A stretch of 64,000 nucleotides of DNA from Formosa sp. Hel1_33_131. Lineage in GTDB: Bacteria; Bacteroidota; Bacteroidia; Flavobacteriales; Flavobacteriaceae. Under the pieces are notes generated by a model. It was not told the origin of the DNA. It was given only the letters and a program-made list of their open reading frames with translations, and searched no databases. Positions 52,671 through 60,206 of the stretch are shown one piece after another. A program made the translations under genes and the position numbers. The number at the start of each line of letters is the position of its first letter. The stretch's first letter is position 1. The stretch spans positions 34,126 through 98,125 of the forward strand of contig CATEFX010000034.1 in assembly GCA_949499105.1 (NCBI GenBank), read 5' to 3'.

Positions 52671-53906
52671 TTGAATTACGAGTTTTTTATAGCCAAACGA
52701 ATTATTGGAAATAAGTCCTATAAAAGTAGTGTATCGGCACCAATAATAAAAATCGGAATCGCAGCCATTGCAATCAGTATTGTGGTGATGCTCATCGCGA
52801 TTGCAACGGGTATTGGTTTGGAACATAAAATACGTGATAAAGCCGTTGCTTTTAATGGGCATATCACAATCTCTAATTTTGACAGTAACGAATCGGAAGC
52901 CGCACAAGTTCCGGTTTCTAAAAATCAAGATTTTTATCCCAAATTTGAATCGGTTGATGGGGTGTCCCATATTCAGGCCGTGGCCAATAAATTTGGCATC
53001 ATTAGAACCAACTCAGATTTTGAAGGCTTATTTTTAAAAGGGGTAGGGACTGATTATGATTGGCGGTATTTTAAAGACTTCTTAATAGATGGTCGTCTTC
53101 CAGAATACAGTCAAAAATATAGCAATGAGGTTTTAATTTCAAAGTATTTGGCCGATCGCCTTGGGTTTGTTGTTGGCGATCGTTTTCAGATGTATTTTAT
53201 GAAATCCGATTCTAGTAAACCGCCGAGTATCATGAAATATGCGGTGGTTGGTATTTTTAATTCTGGGTTTGAAGAATTAGATAAAACCTACATCATTGGC
53301 GATATCAACCATGTGCAACGCTTGAATAAATGGTCTAAAGATCAAGTAGGAGGGTTTGAAGTTTTTATCACCAATTATAACGACTTAGAACGGCTTGGAG
53401 ATCGGGTGTATGCCCAAACGCCATCGACCCTAAACTCAATGACTGTCAAACAAAAGTATGCCACTATTTTTGAATGGATTCCCATTTTTACGACTAATAT
53501 TTATGGAATTATAGGGATAATGATTCTCGTTGGAGCGATTAACATGATCACGGCCTTATTGGTGCTAATTCTTGAGCGCACCCAGATGATTGGAATTCTT
53601 AAAGCCTTGGGAAGTAGCAATTGGAGCATCCGAAAACTGTTTTTGTACAACGCTTCCTACCTGATTGCCTCCGGTTTGTTTTGGGGGAATCTGATCGGTA
53701 TTGGGCTGTTGTTGATTCAAAAACAGTTTCAGTTGATCACCTTAGATCCTTCTGTATACTATGTGACGGTTGCGCCTGTGTACCTTGATTGGTCTTACGT
53801 CGTTTTACTCAATGTGATGACGTTTGCACTGTGTTTATTGATGTTATTGATTCCCTCCTTTTTAATTAGTAAAATTGTTCCAGTCAAAGCGATTCAATTC
53901 GAGTAA
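52671..53906 (+). CDS. LolC/LolE-type lipoprotein-releasing ABC permease
   Basis: A 411-residue inner-membrane protein with one N-terminal helix, a large MacB_PCD-like periplasmic domain (about 55-260) and three C-terminal helices of the FtsX type (including GALGSSNWSIRKLF after ILERTQMIGILK). The N-terminus NYEFFIAKRIIGN matches LolC/E-like proteins of Bacteroidetes, so TTG at 52671 is probably the true start codon; the next in-frame ATG is far inside. Such permeases extract lipoproteins for transport to the outer membrane. The cognate ATPase LolD is not adjacent. Confidence 0.88.
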   Translation: MNYEFFIAKRIIGNKSYKSSVSAPIIKIGIAAIAISIVVMLIAIATGIGLEHKIRDKAVAFNGHITISNFDSNESEAAQVPVSKNQDFYPKFESVDGVSHIQAVANKFGIIRTNSDFEGLFLKGVGTDYDWRYFKDFLIDGRLPEYSQKYSNEVLISKYLADRLGFVVGDRFQMYFMKSDSSKPPSIMKYAVVGIFNSGFEELDKTYIIGDINHVQRLNKWSKDQVGGFEVFITNYNDLERLGDRVYAQTPSTLNSMTVKQKYATIFEWIPIFTTNIYGIIGIMILVGAINMITALLVLILERTQMIGILKALGSSNWSIRKLFLYNASYLIASGLFWGNLIGIGLLLIQKQFQLITLDPSVYYVTVAPVYLDWSYVVLLNVMTFALCLLMLLIPSFLISKIVPVKAIQFE

Positions 53907-53924
53907 AAACTTCTTTATTTCAGA

Positions 53925-53955
53925 TTTGTATCCCCAAATAAATAATGTATTTTTG
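53925..53955 (+). promoter_or_regulatory. Bacteroidetes promoter of the cysteine-synthase-family gene
   Basis: TTTG (53925-53928), 19 bases, then TATTTTTG (53948-53955). This is an exact match to the consensus in both boxes and spacing. The predicted leader to ATG 53972 is about 11 bases. Confidence 0.75.
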
Positions 53956-53971
53956 TGGCAAATTTACATCG

Positions 53972-54952
53972 ATGAACTACGCCGAAAATATTCTGGAAAC
54001 TATAGGGAACACTCCTTTAATTAAAATGAACGTTTTAACGAAAGAGTTGCCGTGTTTGGTGTTGGCTAAATATGAAACCTTTAATCCAGGCAATTCTGTA
54101 AAGGATCGAATGGCGTTACAAATGATTGCGGATGCCGAAGCTGATGGCCGTCTGAAACCTGGAGGAACCATTATTGAAGGCACATCTGGAAACACAGGAA
54201 TGGGTTTGGCACTGGCAGGAATTATCAAAGGCTATAAATGTATTTTTGTACTCGCAGATAAGCAATCCAAAGAAAAAATGGATATTTTACGCGCCGTAGG
54301 TGCTGAGGTTGTGGTGTGTCCAACGTCTGTTGAACCCGAAGATCCACGATCGTATTATTCCGTTTCAAAGCGATTGGCAGAAGAAACGCCCAATTCTTGG
54401 TATGTAAATCAGTATGATAATCCGAGTAATTGTAAAGCGCACTTTTTGAGTACAGGCCCAGAAATATGGGAACAAACCGATGGGAAAATCACCCATTTTG
54501 TGGTGGGTGTTGGTACCGGTGGAACGATCTCTGGCGTCGGAAGTTATTTGAAAATGAAAAACCCTAATGTCAAAATATGGGGCGTGGATACCTATGGCAG
54601 TGTGTTTAAAAAATACCATGAAACCGGTGAATTTGACGAAAAAGAAATTTATCCGTATGTCACCGAAGGGATTGGCGAAGATATCCTCCCATTGAATGTG
54701 AATTTTGGTGTCATTGATGGTTTTACCAAAGTGACGGATAAAGATGGCGCGGTCTATACCCAACGTTTGGCAAAAGAAGAAGGGATGTTTTTAGGGAACT
54801 CTGCAGGTTCTGCGATCAAAGGGGTGCTTCAACTGAAAGAACATTTTAAACCCGAAGATGTGGTGGTGGTGTTGTTTCATGACCATGGCAGCCGTTATGT
54901 CGGTAAAATGTTTAATGACGATTGGATGCGTGAGATGGGCTATATCGAATAG
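53972..54952 (+). CDS. Cysteine synthase / cystathionine beta-synthase family PLP enzyme
   Basis: A 326-residue enzyme started at ATG 53972 (MNYAENILETIGNTPLIKMN), the conserved family beginning. The upstream in-frame ATG (53945) precedes and overlaps the -7 box. The PLP lysine lies in NPGNSVKDRM, the phosphate loop in IIEGTSGNTGMG and the glycine-rich site in GVGTGGTISGVGS. It catalyses beta-replacement, forming cysteine from O-acetylserine and sulfide, or cystathionine from serine and homocysteine. No CBS regulatory domains are present. Confidence 0.92.
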   Translation: MNYAENILETIGNTPLIKMNVLTKELPCLVLAKYETFNPGNSVKDRMALQMIADAEADGRLKPGGTIIEGTSGNTGMGLALAGIIKGYKCIFVLADKQSKEKMDILRAVGAEVVVCPTSVEPEDPRSYYSVSKRLAEETPNSWYVNQYDNPSNCKAHFLSTGPEIWEQTDGKITHFVVGVGTGGTISGVGSYLKMKNPNVKIWGVDTYGSVFKKYHETGEFDEKEIYPYVTEGIGEDILPLNVNFGVIDGFTKVTDKDGAVYTQRLAKEEGMFLGNSAGSAIKGVLQLKEHFKPEDVVVVLFHDHGSRYVGKMFNDDWMREMGYIE

Positions 54953-55015
54953 ACCTTAATTTTTAGATACGCTACGCTATATAGCTCTATATGAGCAGCA
55001 TAAAATTTATAAAAT

Positions 55016-55048
55016 CACCTATTTTTTTGGAATTAGGTGTTTTTTTTA
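55016..55048 (+). terminator. Rho-independent terminator
   Basis: CACCTA (55016-55021) pairs with TAGGTG (55034-55039), followed by a run of nine T. It ends the transcript of the cysteine-synthase-family gene 64 bases after its stop codon. Confidence 0.75.
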
Positions 55049-55121
55049 TACATTTAACATGTCTTAGACTCCAAATCTGATTCTTCATTTTAACCAATTC
55101 ATCATTTAAGTACGTATTTAA

Positions 55122-55274
55122 GAAACTGTAGTTGCACAGCGGTGCGTGCGTATGTGGTGTTTAAAAACGAACCACGCCAATTACGAAACTATGCGGTTTT
55201 TAGAAGAAGCATTATCTATTAATGAACGCAGTAAAAATTGGGGATTACCCGATGCGCAAAGTCTCCAGACTTAG
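55122..55274 (+). pseudogene. Possible gene fragment truncated by a palindromic repeat
   Basis: An open stretch with no start of its own reads ETVVAQRCVRMWCLKTNHAN, then a helical-looking segment containing MRFLEEALSINERSKNWGLP, and stops inside the repeat at 55272. The composition is protein-like rather than random. I could not identify the parent family. It may be chance; it is listed because it abuts the repeat boundary. Confidence 0.25.
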
Positions 55275-55392
55275 TGCAACTCAATTAAAAGTTAAAAAAG
55301 GGAATGTAAATTTATCAAAAAAAGCATTAAATCTTGATTGAATACTCAATGAAAGTTATTGAAGCTCAAACTCAGGAGACTTTGCGTAGCAG
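55248..55392 (+). repeat. Palindromic repeat pair, family 1, copy B
   Basis: The left end is GATGCGCAAAGTCTCC and AGACTTAGTGC; the right end, on the opposite strand, is CTGCTACGCAAAGTCTCC and TGAGTTTGAGC. The ends are inverted relative to each other and enclose about 90 AT-rich bases. It is the same element as 2772-2902 in opposite orientation. Confidence 0.7.
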
Positions 55393-55470
55393 AAAAAACT
55401 AAAAGTCCAGATCCTCACAACGTTTATGGGGGCGATATCAATATTATTAATTTTTTTAAAATAAATTATA

Positions 55471-57015
55471 ATGAAAAACGTATTAAAATTAAAATCACTG
55501 TCCATCCTTTTTATCCTGTCCATCCTCCTGTTTTGTATGGCTCGCACTCGCAAAGCAATTCCACCCAATATCATTTTAGTTTTGACTGATGATCAAGGTT
55601 ACGGAGATATTTCGGCACATGGAAGTCCTGATGTTTTAACACCTTATATGGATAAATTAAAATCTCAGGGAATTAGTTTTGAAGATTTCCATGTTAGCCC
55701 AGCTTGTGCACCAACAAGGTCGGCAATAATGACAGGCAGACATCCGTTTAAAAATGCTATTACACACACTATATTGGAAAGAGAACGAATGGCTTTAGGG
55801 ATAAGCACTATGCCCGAAGTATTGAAACGAGGCGGATATACAAGTGCAATATTCGGTAAATGGCATTTGGGTGATGAGCCAGAATACCAACCTGACAGTC
55901 GTGGATTTGATGAAGTGTTTATTCATGGAGGAGGAGGTATTGGACAGAGTTTCGTAGGGTCGTGTGCCGATGTTCGCGGTAATAAGTATTTCGACCCTAC
56001 CATTAAACACAATGGAACCTTTGTTAAAACGAAAGGCTATTGTACCGATATTTTTTTTACTCAGGCTTTATCGTGGATACAGAAGAAAACGATTGAAGAA
56101 AAACCTTTTTTCACCTACATCTCTGCAAATGCACCACACGGTCCATTTATTGCTCCCAAAGAATACACAGAGAAATTTATGAAACAGAATTACCCTATTA
56201 AAGCTCAGGGGTTTTATGGAATGATTGAAAATCTTGATGATAATTTGGGTGTTTTAATGCAGAAACTGAATGATTGGGGTATTGCCGATAACACCATACT
56301 GATATTTATGTCGGATAATGGAAAAACAAAAGCGGGCACCTTCAATAATGTACCTGGTCCAACCTACAATCCAACCTACAATGCCGGAATGAAGGGAATG
56401 AAAGGAAGTGCTCATGAAGGTGGAACAAAGGTTCCATTTTTTATAAGATGGCCAAAAAAAATTAATGCCGGTGAAAAGGTTGATGCTTTAATGAACCACT
56501 ACGACATACTACCAACACTTGCCGAGATTGCTGGAATTGATATATCGGACCTACCCGACTTGGATGGACAAAGTTTTCTTCCATATTTAAAGAATACGGC
56601 TCATAAAACGGACGACCGCTATCGTTTTGTCCACGGCGGAAGATGGCCATTAAATCCTAAAAACACAAACGGATATAAGGTTAACGGGCATTGGCTTGGA
56701 ACCGCAGAAAGCTCAAACCCAGATAACTCGGCTTATAAAAACTGTGCGGTACGAAACGAACGTTACCGTTTTGTAAGTAACACTCAACTATTTGATGTTA
56801 TTAGCGATCCAGGGGAAGAACAAAACATAGCAGCCGAACATCCAGAAATAGTTGCGGAAATGAGAAACGTTTACGACCGGTGGTGGAGTGAGGTTAGACC
56901 TTATATGGTGAATGAAAATGTTCCTTTATCAATAGAAAAGCCTTTTAGAGTGGAATATGAAAAACAAAGGGAGTTACATGGTATTAAAGAATGGGTAAGA
57001 CCCAACTTTGATTAA
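55471..57015 (+). CDS. Exported type I (S1 family) sulfatase
   Basis: A 514-residue enzyme with a hydrophobic export signal ending near LLFCMA; Cys 22 could be lipidated, but Phe at -1 is unusual. The sulfatase signature is C79-A-P-T-R83 in SPACAPTRSAIMTGRHPF, where Cys 79 is converted to formylglycine. The metal-binding pair is in LVLTDDQGYGD, and further sites are AIFGKWHLGD and LIFMSDNGKTKAG. It hydrolyses sulfate esters, probably of algal or host glycans. No susC/susD or glycoside hydrolase genes are adjacent, and the formylglycine-generating enzyme is not in the window. Debris and repeats on both sides suggest a transferred or stranded gene. Confidence 0.94.
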   Translation: MKNVLKLKSLSILFILSILLFCMARTRKAIPPNIILVLTDDQGYGDISAHGSPDVLTPYMDKLKSQGISFEDFHVSPACAPTRSAIMTGRHPFKNAITHTILERERMALGISTMPEVLKRGGYTSAIFGKWHLGDEPEYQPDSRGFDEVFIHGGGGIGQSFVGSCADVRGNKYFDPTIKHNGTFVKTKGYCTDIFFTQALSWIQKKTIEEKPFFTYISANAPHGPFIAPKEYTEKFMKQNYPIKAQGFYGMIENLDDNLGVLMQKLNDWGIADNTILIFMSDNGKTKAGTFNNVPGPTYNPTYNAGMKGMKGSAHEGGTKVPFFIRWPKKINAGEKVDALMNHYDILPTLAEIAGIDISDLPDLDGQSFLPYLKNTAHKTDDRYRFVHGGRWPLNPKNTNGYKVNGHWLGTAESSNPDNSAYKNCAVRNERYRFVSNTQLFDVISDPGEEQNIAAEHPEIVAEMRNVYDRWWSEVRPYMVNENVPLSIEKPFRVEYEKQRELHGIKEWVRPNFD

Positions 57016-57057
57016 ATTGTAAAGATTTTTTTTATCTCTTTAAAAACTATAATCTAT

Positions 57058-57132
57058 CATAAAAAAAAAGGATTAATTATCTTGTTGTCAATATTTGTTT
57101 TGAGTTGTAATTCAGACCATAACAAATCTTGA
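57058..57132 (+). pseudogene. Truncated lipoprotein signal-peptide remnant
   Basis: Directly after the sulfatase, the frame ending with TGA at 57130-57132 encodes KKKGLIILLSIFVLSCNSDH, a textbook lipoprotein signal with a SCNSD lipobox region. It has no ATG, GTG or TTG in place (the sequence before it is ATCTATCAT then poly-A), and it stops 8 residues after the lipobox cysteine. It looks like the 5' end of a former second gene of a sulfatase operon. Confidence 0.5.
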
Positions 57133-57561
57133 ATGACAACTATTGAATTTTCTTTAATTGCTAAAGGCCATTTTTTCCTACGCTGCCGCACGAATCCTTT
57201 TGTGTGGTGGTACAAAAGAAACTAACCTTTTTATGAAAAAAGATTATAAATAAAAAGAATGATTATAAATTACATATTCCATAAAATCATGTTTATGGTA
57301 GTGCTAATGATTATCAAAATTTAAAAGTATTAATTTGAGGATTAAGTACTTTAAAATATAATAGTTAATAAATTATAATACACGAAAGGATTCGTGCGGT
57401 AGCGGAGTACCAGGTCGGAAAATCTTCGCACTCAAATCCCAACTATTCTTGTACTGAAGGTTTCAGAAGTCTTCAAAAAGAAAAAAAAGAGGTTTTAAAG
57501 CAGTTTTTGGGATGCCTTTTCGGTGATTTGGTAACCTAAAAACTTTTTTTATCTTAGTGGA
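57133..57561. other. Intergenic region with inverted palindromic repeats
   Basis: It contains the family-3 inverted repeat pair (57178-57408) with AT-rich sequence between the ends, then about 150 bases before the DUF2851 gene in which nothing is recognised. Confidence 0.5.
57178..57408. repeat. Inverted palindromic repeat pair, family 3
   Basis: CTACGCTGCCGCACGAATCC (57178-57197) continuing TTTTGTG is matched in inverse orientation by CACGAAAGGATTCGTGCGGT (57381-57400) continuing AGCGGAG. Each end is itself a hairpin (CACGAA-AGG-ATTCGTG) followed by CGGTAGCG. This resembles REP sequences served by a Y1/RAYT-type transposase encoded elsewhere, or a short MITE. Confidence 0.65.
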
Positions 57562-58839
57562 ATGCAAGAAGACTTCCTACATTACGTCTGGCAGCATAAA
57601 AAAATGACCCTCAAATCGTTAAAAACCACTGCTCAGGAATCAATAGTCCTCAAAGCCGTTGGCTTAGCAAATACCAATTCTGGGCCCGATTTTTTTAATG
57701 CTCAATTAAGTATCGGCACACAGATGTGGGCGGGTAATGTCGAAATCCATGTGAAGTCATCCGACTGGTATGTGCACCATCACGAAACCGATGTTGCCTA
57801 TGATAGTGTCATTTTACATGTTGTTTGGGAACACAATATGGAAATATATAGAAAGGACAATACCTCAATTCCAACCTTAGAGCTCAAAAACTATGTCCTT
57901 CCGCATACCGTCACTAATTACAAAACTCTATTAAATCAAAAAAATCACTGGATCCCATGTGAACCAACTATTTCGGAGGTCGATTCTTTTACAATGAGTC
58001 ATTGGATAGAGCGTTTATATTTAGAACGTTTGGAAACAAAATATAAAGCGATTGAAATACAACTTGTGGAATCTAAGCATGATTGGGAGGCGGTGTTGTT
58101 TTGGCAAATTGCTAAAAATTTCGGACTCAAAGTCAATGGGGATGCGTTTTCAAGCATCGCTAAATCAATGGATTTTTCGGTCATTCGAAAATCACAACAT
58201 GATATTTTTCAATTAGAAACGCTATTTTTTGGGCAGTCTGGACTTCTTGAAACAGATGCACAAGACATTTATATATCCGATCTAATAGAAAACTATAAAT
58301 TTTTAAAAAATAAATTCTCATTAACAAATGAAGGCGTATTGCCAGTGCAGTTTTTTCGATTACGCCCGCCTAATTTTCCAACCATACGATTGGGGCAATT
58401 GGCAAATCTGTATAGTCAACAAACAAATTTATTTTCAAAACTAATGGAAGCGCGCTCTTTAGAGGAGTTATATGCTATTTTTGAAGGCGGTACTTCTAAG
58501 TTTTGGGAGACGCACTATACATTTGAAAAGACCTCAAAATCCGTACCCAAAAAATTCACAAAATCATTTATTAATCTACTGATCATAAATACGATAGTCC
58601 CAATTAAGTTTGCTTTTAATAAATTTAACAGACACGTAAACCAAGAGGATGTGGTGGCTATTATTCAGAAAATTCCGATGGAACATAATAGTATCGTCGA
58701 TAAATTTCATTCGCTATATGCGTTTGGTAAAACAGCTTTAGACTCTCAAGCGTTGATACAGTTAAAGCAAAACTATTGTTCAAAAAATAAATGCCTTCAA
58801 TGCGCAATTGGTAGTGTGCTATTGAATCGAAATTCATAA
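57562..58839 (+). CDS. DUF2851 family protein
   Basis: A 425-residue soluble protein of the DUF2851 family, almost confined to Bacteroidetes. It is recognised from EDFLHYVWQHKKM at the start, GPDFFNAQLSIGTQMWAGNVEIHVKSSDW, VILHVVWEHN and the C-terminal CxxKCLQCAIG-type tail (CSKNKCLQCAIGSVLLNR). The cysteines at the end may bind a metal. The central GPDFFNA...EIH block resembles nuclease-like cores, but no activity has been shown that I know of. It is 8 bases upstream of the PspC-domain gene. Confidence 0.92.
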   Translation: MQEDFLHYVWQHKKMTLKSLKTTAQESIVLKAVGLANTNSGPDFFNAQLSIGTQMWAGNVEIHVKSSDWYVHHHETDVAYDSVILHVVWEHNMEIYRKDNTSIPTLELKNYVLPHTVTNYKTLLNQKNHWIPCEPTISEVDSFTMSHWIERLYLERLETKYKAIEIQLVESKHDWEAVLFWQIAKNFGLKVNGDAFSSIAKSMDFSVIRKSQHDIFQLETLFFGQSGLLETDAQDIYISDLIENYKFLKNKFSLTNEGVLPVQFFRLRPPNFPTIRLGQLANLYSQQTNLFSKLMEARSLEELYAIFEGGTSKFWETHYTFEKTSKSVPKKFTKSFINLLIINTIVPIKFAFNKFNRHVNQEDVVAIIQKIPMEHNSIVDKFHSLYAFGKTALDSQALIQLKQNYCSKNKCLQCAIGSVLLNRNS

Positions 58840-58847
58840 ATTGCAGC

Positions 58848-59075
58848 ATGAAATTAGTTTATAAAGGTCTTTTTAATTTACAAAAATATGGCTTCTATGT
58901 GTGTCAGCGTATTGCCGACCGTTTTGGAATGCGTGCCAAAGTGGTTCGAACGTCTTTTATCTACTTGACGTTTGTAACCCTCGGGTTTGGGTTTGCCTTT
59001 TATTTGTTTTTAGCATTTTGGATCCGTATCAAGGATTTGTTGTACACGAAACGAACGTCTGTATTTGATATTTAA
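58848..59075 (+). CDS. PspC domain protein
   Basis: A 75-residue protein. It contains a PspC-like segment: KYGFYVCQRIADRFGMRAKVVRTSFIYLTFVTLGFGFAFYLFLAFWI, with one or two membrane segments at about residues 36-62. PspC-domain proteins take part in envelope-stress signalling in other bacteria. It is too short for the long PspC proteins of Bacteroidetes and may be an accessory form. It is encoded between the DUF2851 and K+ channel genes with 8- and 3-base gaps, so the three probably form one operon. Confidence 0.82.
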   Translation: MKLVYKGLFNLQKYGFYVCQRIADRFGMRAKVVRTSFIYLTFVTLGFGFAFYLFLAFWIRIKDLLYTKRTSVFDI

Positions 59076-59078
59076 GTT

Positions 59079-60107
59079 ATGGAAAAATCTGTTACACGTA
59101 TTTTTAGATCCAGAATAAGTATCGCAATAGCGTTATTGATTATTCTTCTTTTTGGTGGGGTCGTAGGGTTTAAGTTGATGTCGAATTACACTTGGATCGA
59201 TGCTATTTATATGACCGTGATCACCATTACCACTGTAGGATTTGGAGAAGTTCATCCTTTAGGTCAAGACGCAAAAATATTTACAATTTGCTTAATATTA
59301 ACCAGTGTTATTATAGTAGGGTATGCCCTTAAGATTATTACAGAATATATAGTCTCTAAAAATGATATTTCTAAACTAAAACATAAAAGGATGCAAAAAA
59401 AAATTGATGCACTGTCTAATCATATTATTATATGTGGATTTGGTAGAAATGGCGCACAGTCAGCTAAAAAATTACGCGCCCACAATCGGCCTTTTGTCGT
59501 GATTGAATCAAATAAAGAACTCATTGATAAGCATGAAAACGAAGGGTTTCTTTTTGTTTGGGGAAATGCAAATGATGATGAGGTACTTAAGGCTGCAGGA
59601 ATAGAGCGTGCGGAATGTTTAATCTCTGCATTACCAGACGACTCTGATAATGTGTTTGTTGTGTTATCGGCACGCCAAATGAATCAATCCATGAGGATTA
59701 TAAGTCGTGCTTCCCTAGAATCGTCTTATAGTAAACTTAAATTTGCAGGGGCTAATAATGTAATTTTACCTGACAAAATTGGAGGAAACCATATGGCGTC
59801 ATTAGTGGTGGTTCCGGACCTATTAGAATTTATTCACAATCTATCGATTGTTGGTAATAGTAATATTAATATTGAAGAAATTCCTGTTGAAAAGTTATAT
59901 AATACTTCCGATATTAAAACCATCAAAGACTTAGAATTAAGAAAAATAACGGGTTGTAATGTGATTGGGTATAAAGATGAATTAGGAAATTATACCATCA
60001 ACCCTGAAGCCAATCAAAAATTAGTCCCTAATTCTAAAGTCATTGTTTTAGGACGCCCCGAGCAAATTCAAAATTTGAATTCTACGTATAATATTGATGT
60101 TAAATAA
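59079..60107 (+). CDS. Potassium channel with RCK (TrkA-N/TrkA-C) domains
   Basis: A 342-residue protein. Two membrane helices flank a pore loop with the selectivity filter TITTVGFGEVHP (about residues 47-58), i.e. TVGFGE in place of the eukaryotic TVGYGD. A TrkA-N Rossmann domain follows (about 112-230: HIIICGFGRNGAQSAKKLR, then VVIESNKEL and FVWGNANDDEVL), and then a TrkA-C domain to the end. This is the MthK/Kch type; the RCK domains gate by nucleotide or divalent cations. It sits 3 bases after the PspC gene. Confidence 0.94.
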   Translation: MEKSVTRIFRSRISIAIALLIILLFGGVVGFKLMSNYTWIDAIYMTVITITTVGFGEVHPLGQDAKIFTICLILTSVIIVGYALKIITEYIVSKNDISKLKHKRMQKKIDALSNHIIICGFGRNGAQSAKKLRAHNRPFVVIESNKELIDKHENEGFLFVWGNANDDEVLKAAGIERAECLISALPDDSDNVFVVLSARQMNQSMRIISRASLESSYSKLKFAGANNVILPDKIGGNHMASLVVVPDLLEFIHNLSIVGNSNINIEEIPVEKLYNTSDIKTIKDLELRKITGCNVIGYKDELGNYTINPEANQKLVPNSKVIVLGRPEQIQNLNSTYNIDVK

Positions 60108-60206
60108 ACCACACAAGGTCTAATCTAAAAATAGCAACCGGATTTTATTACCTCATTTATTTTCACCATATTGTTCGCTAATTAACCACCACCATAATTT
60201 TTATCT

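Larger units (their letters stand above)
54953..55470. other. Intergenic region: terminator, gene fragment and palindromic repeat pair
   Basis: It holds the terminator of the cysteine-synthase-family gene (55016), a short coding-like fragment (55122-55274) and the family-1 palindromic repeat pair (55248-55392), followed by an AT-rich stretch before the sulfatase. Confidence 0.6.

Noticed and set aside
54365..54763. A 132-codon minus-strand ORF inside the cysteine-synthase-family gene
   Set aside because: It is entirely antisense to a well-conserved enzyme gene and has no family-like content.
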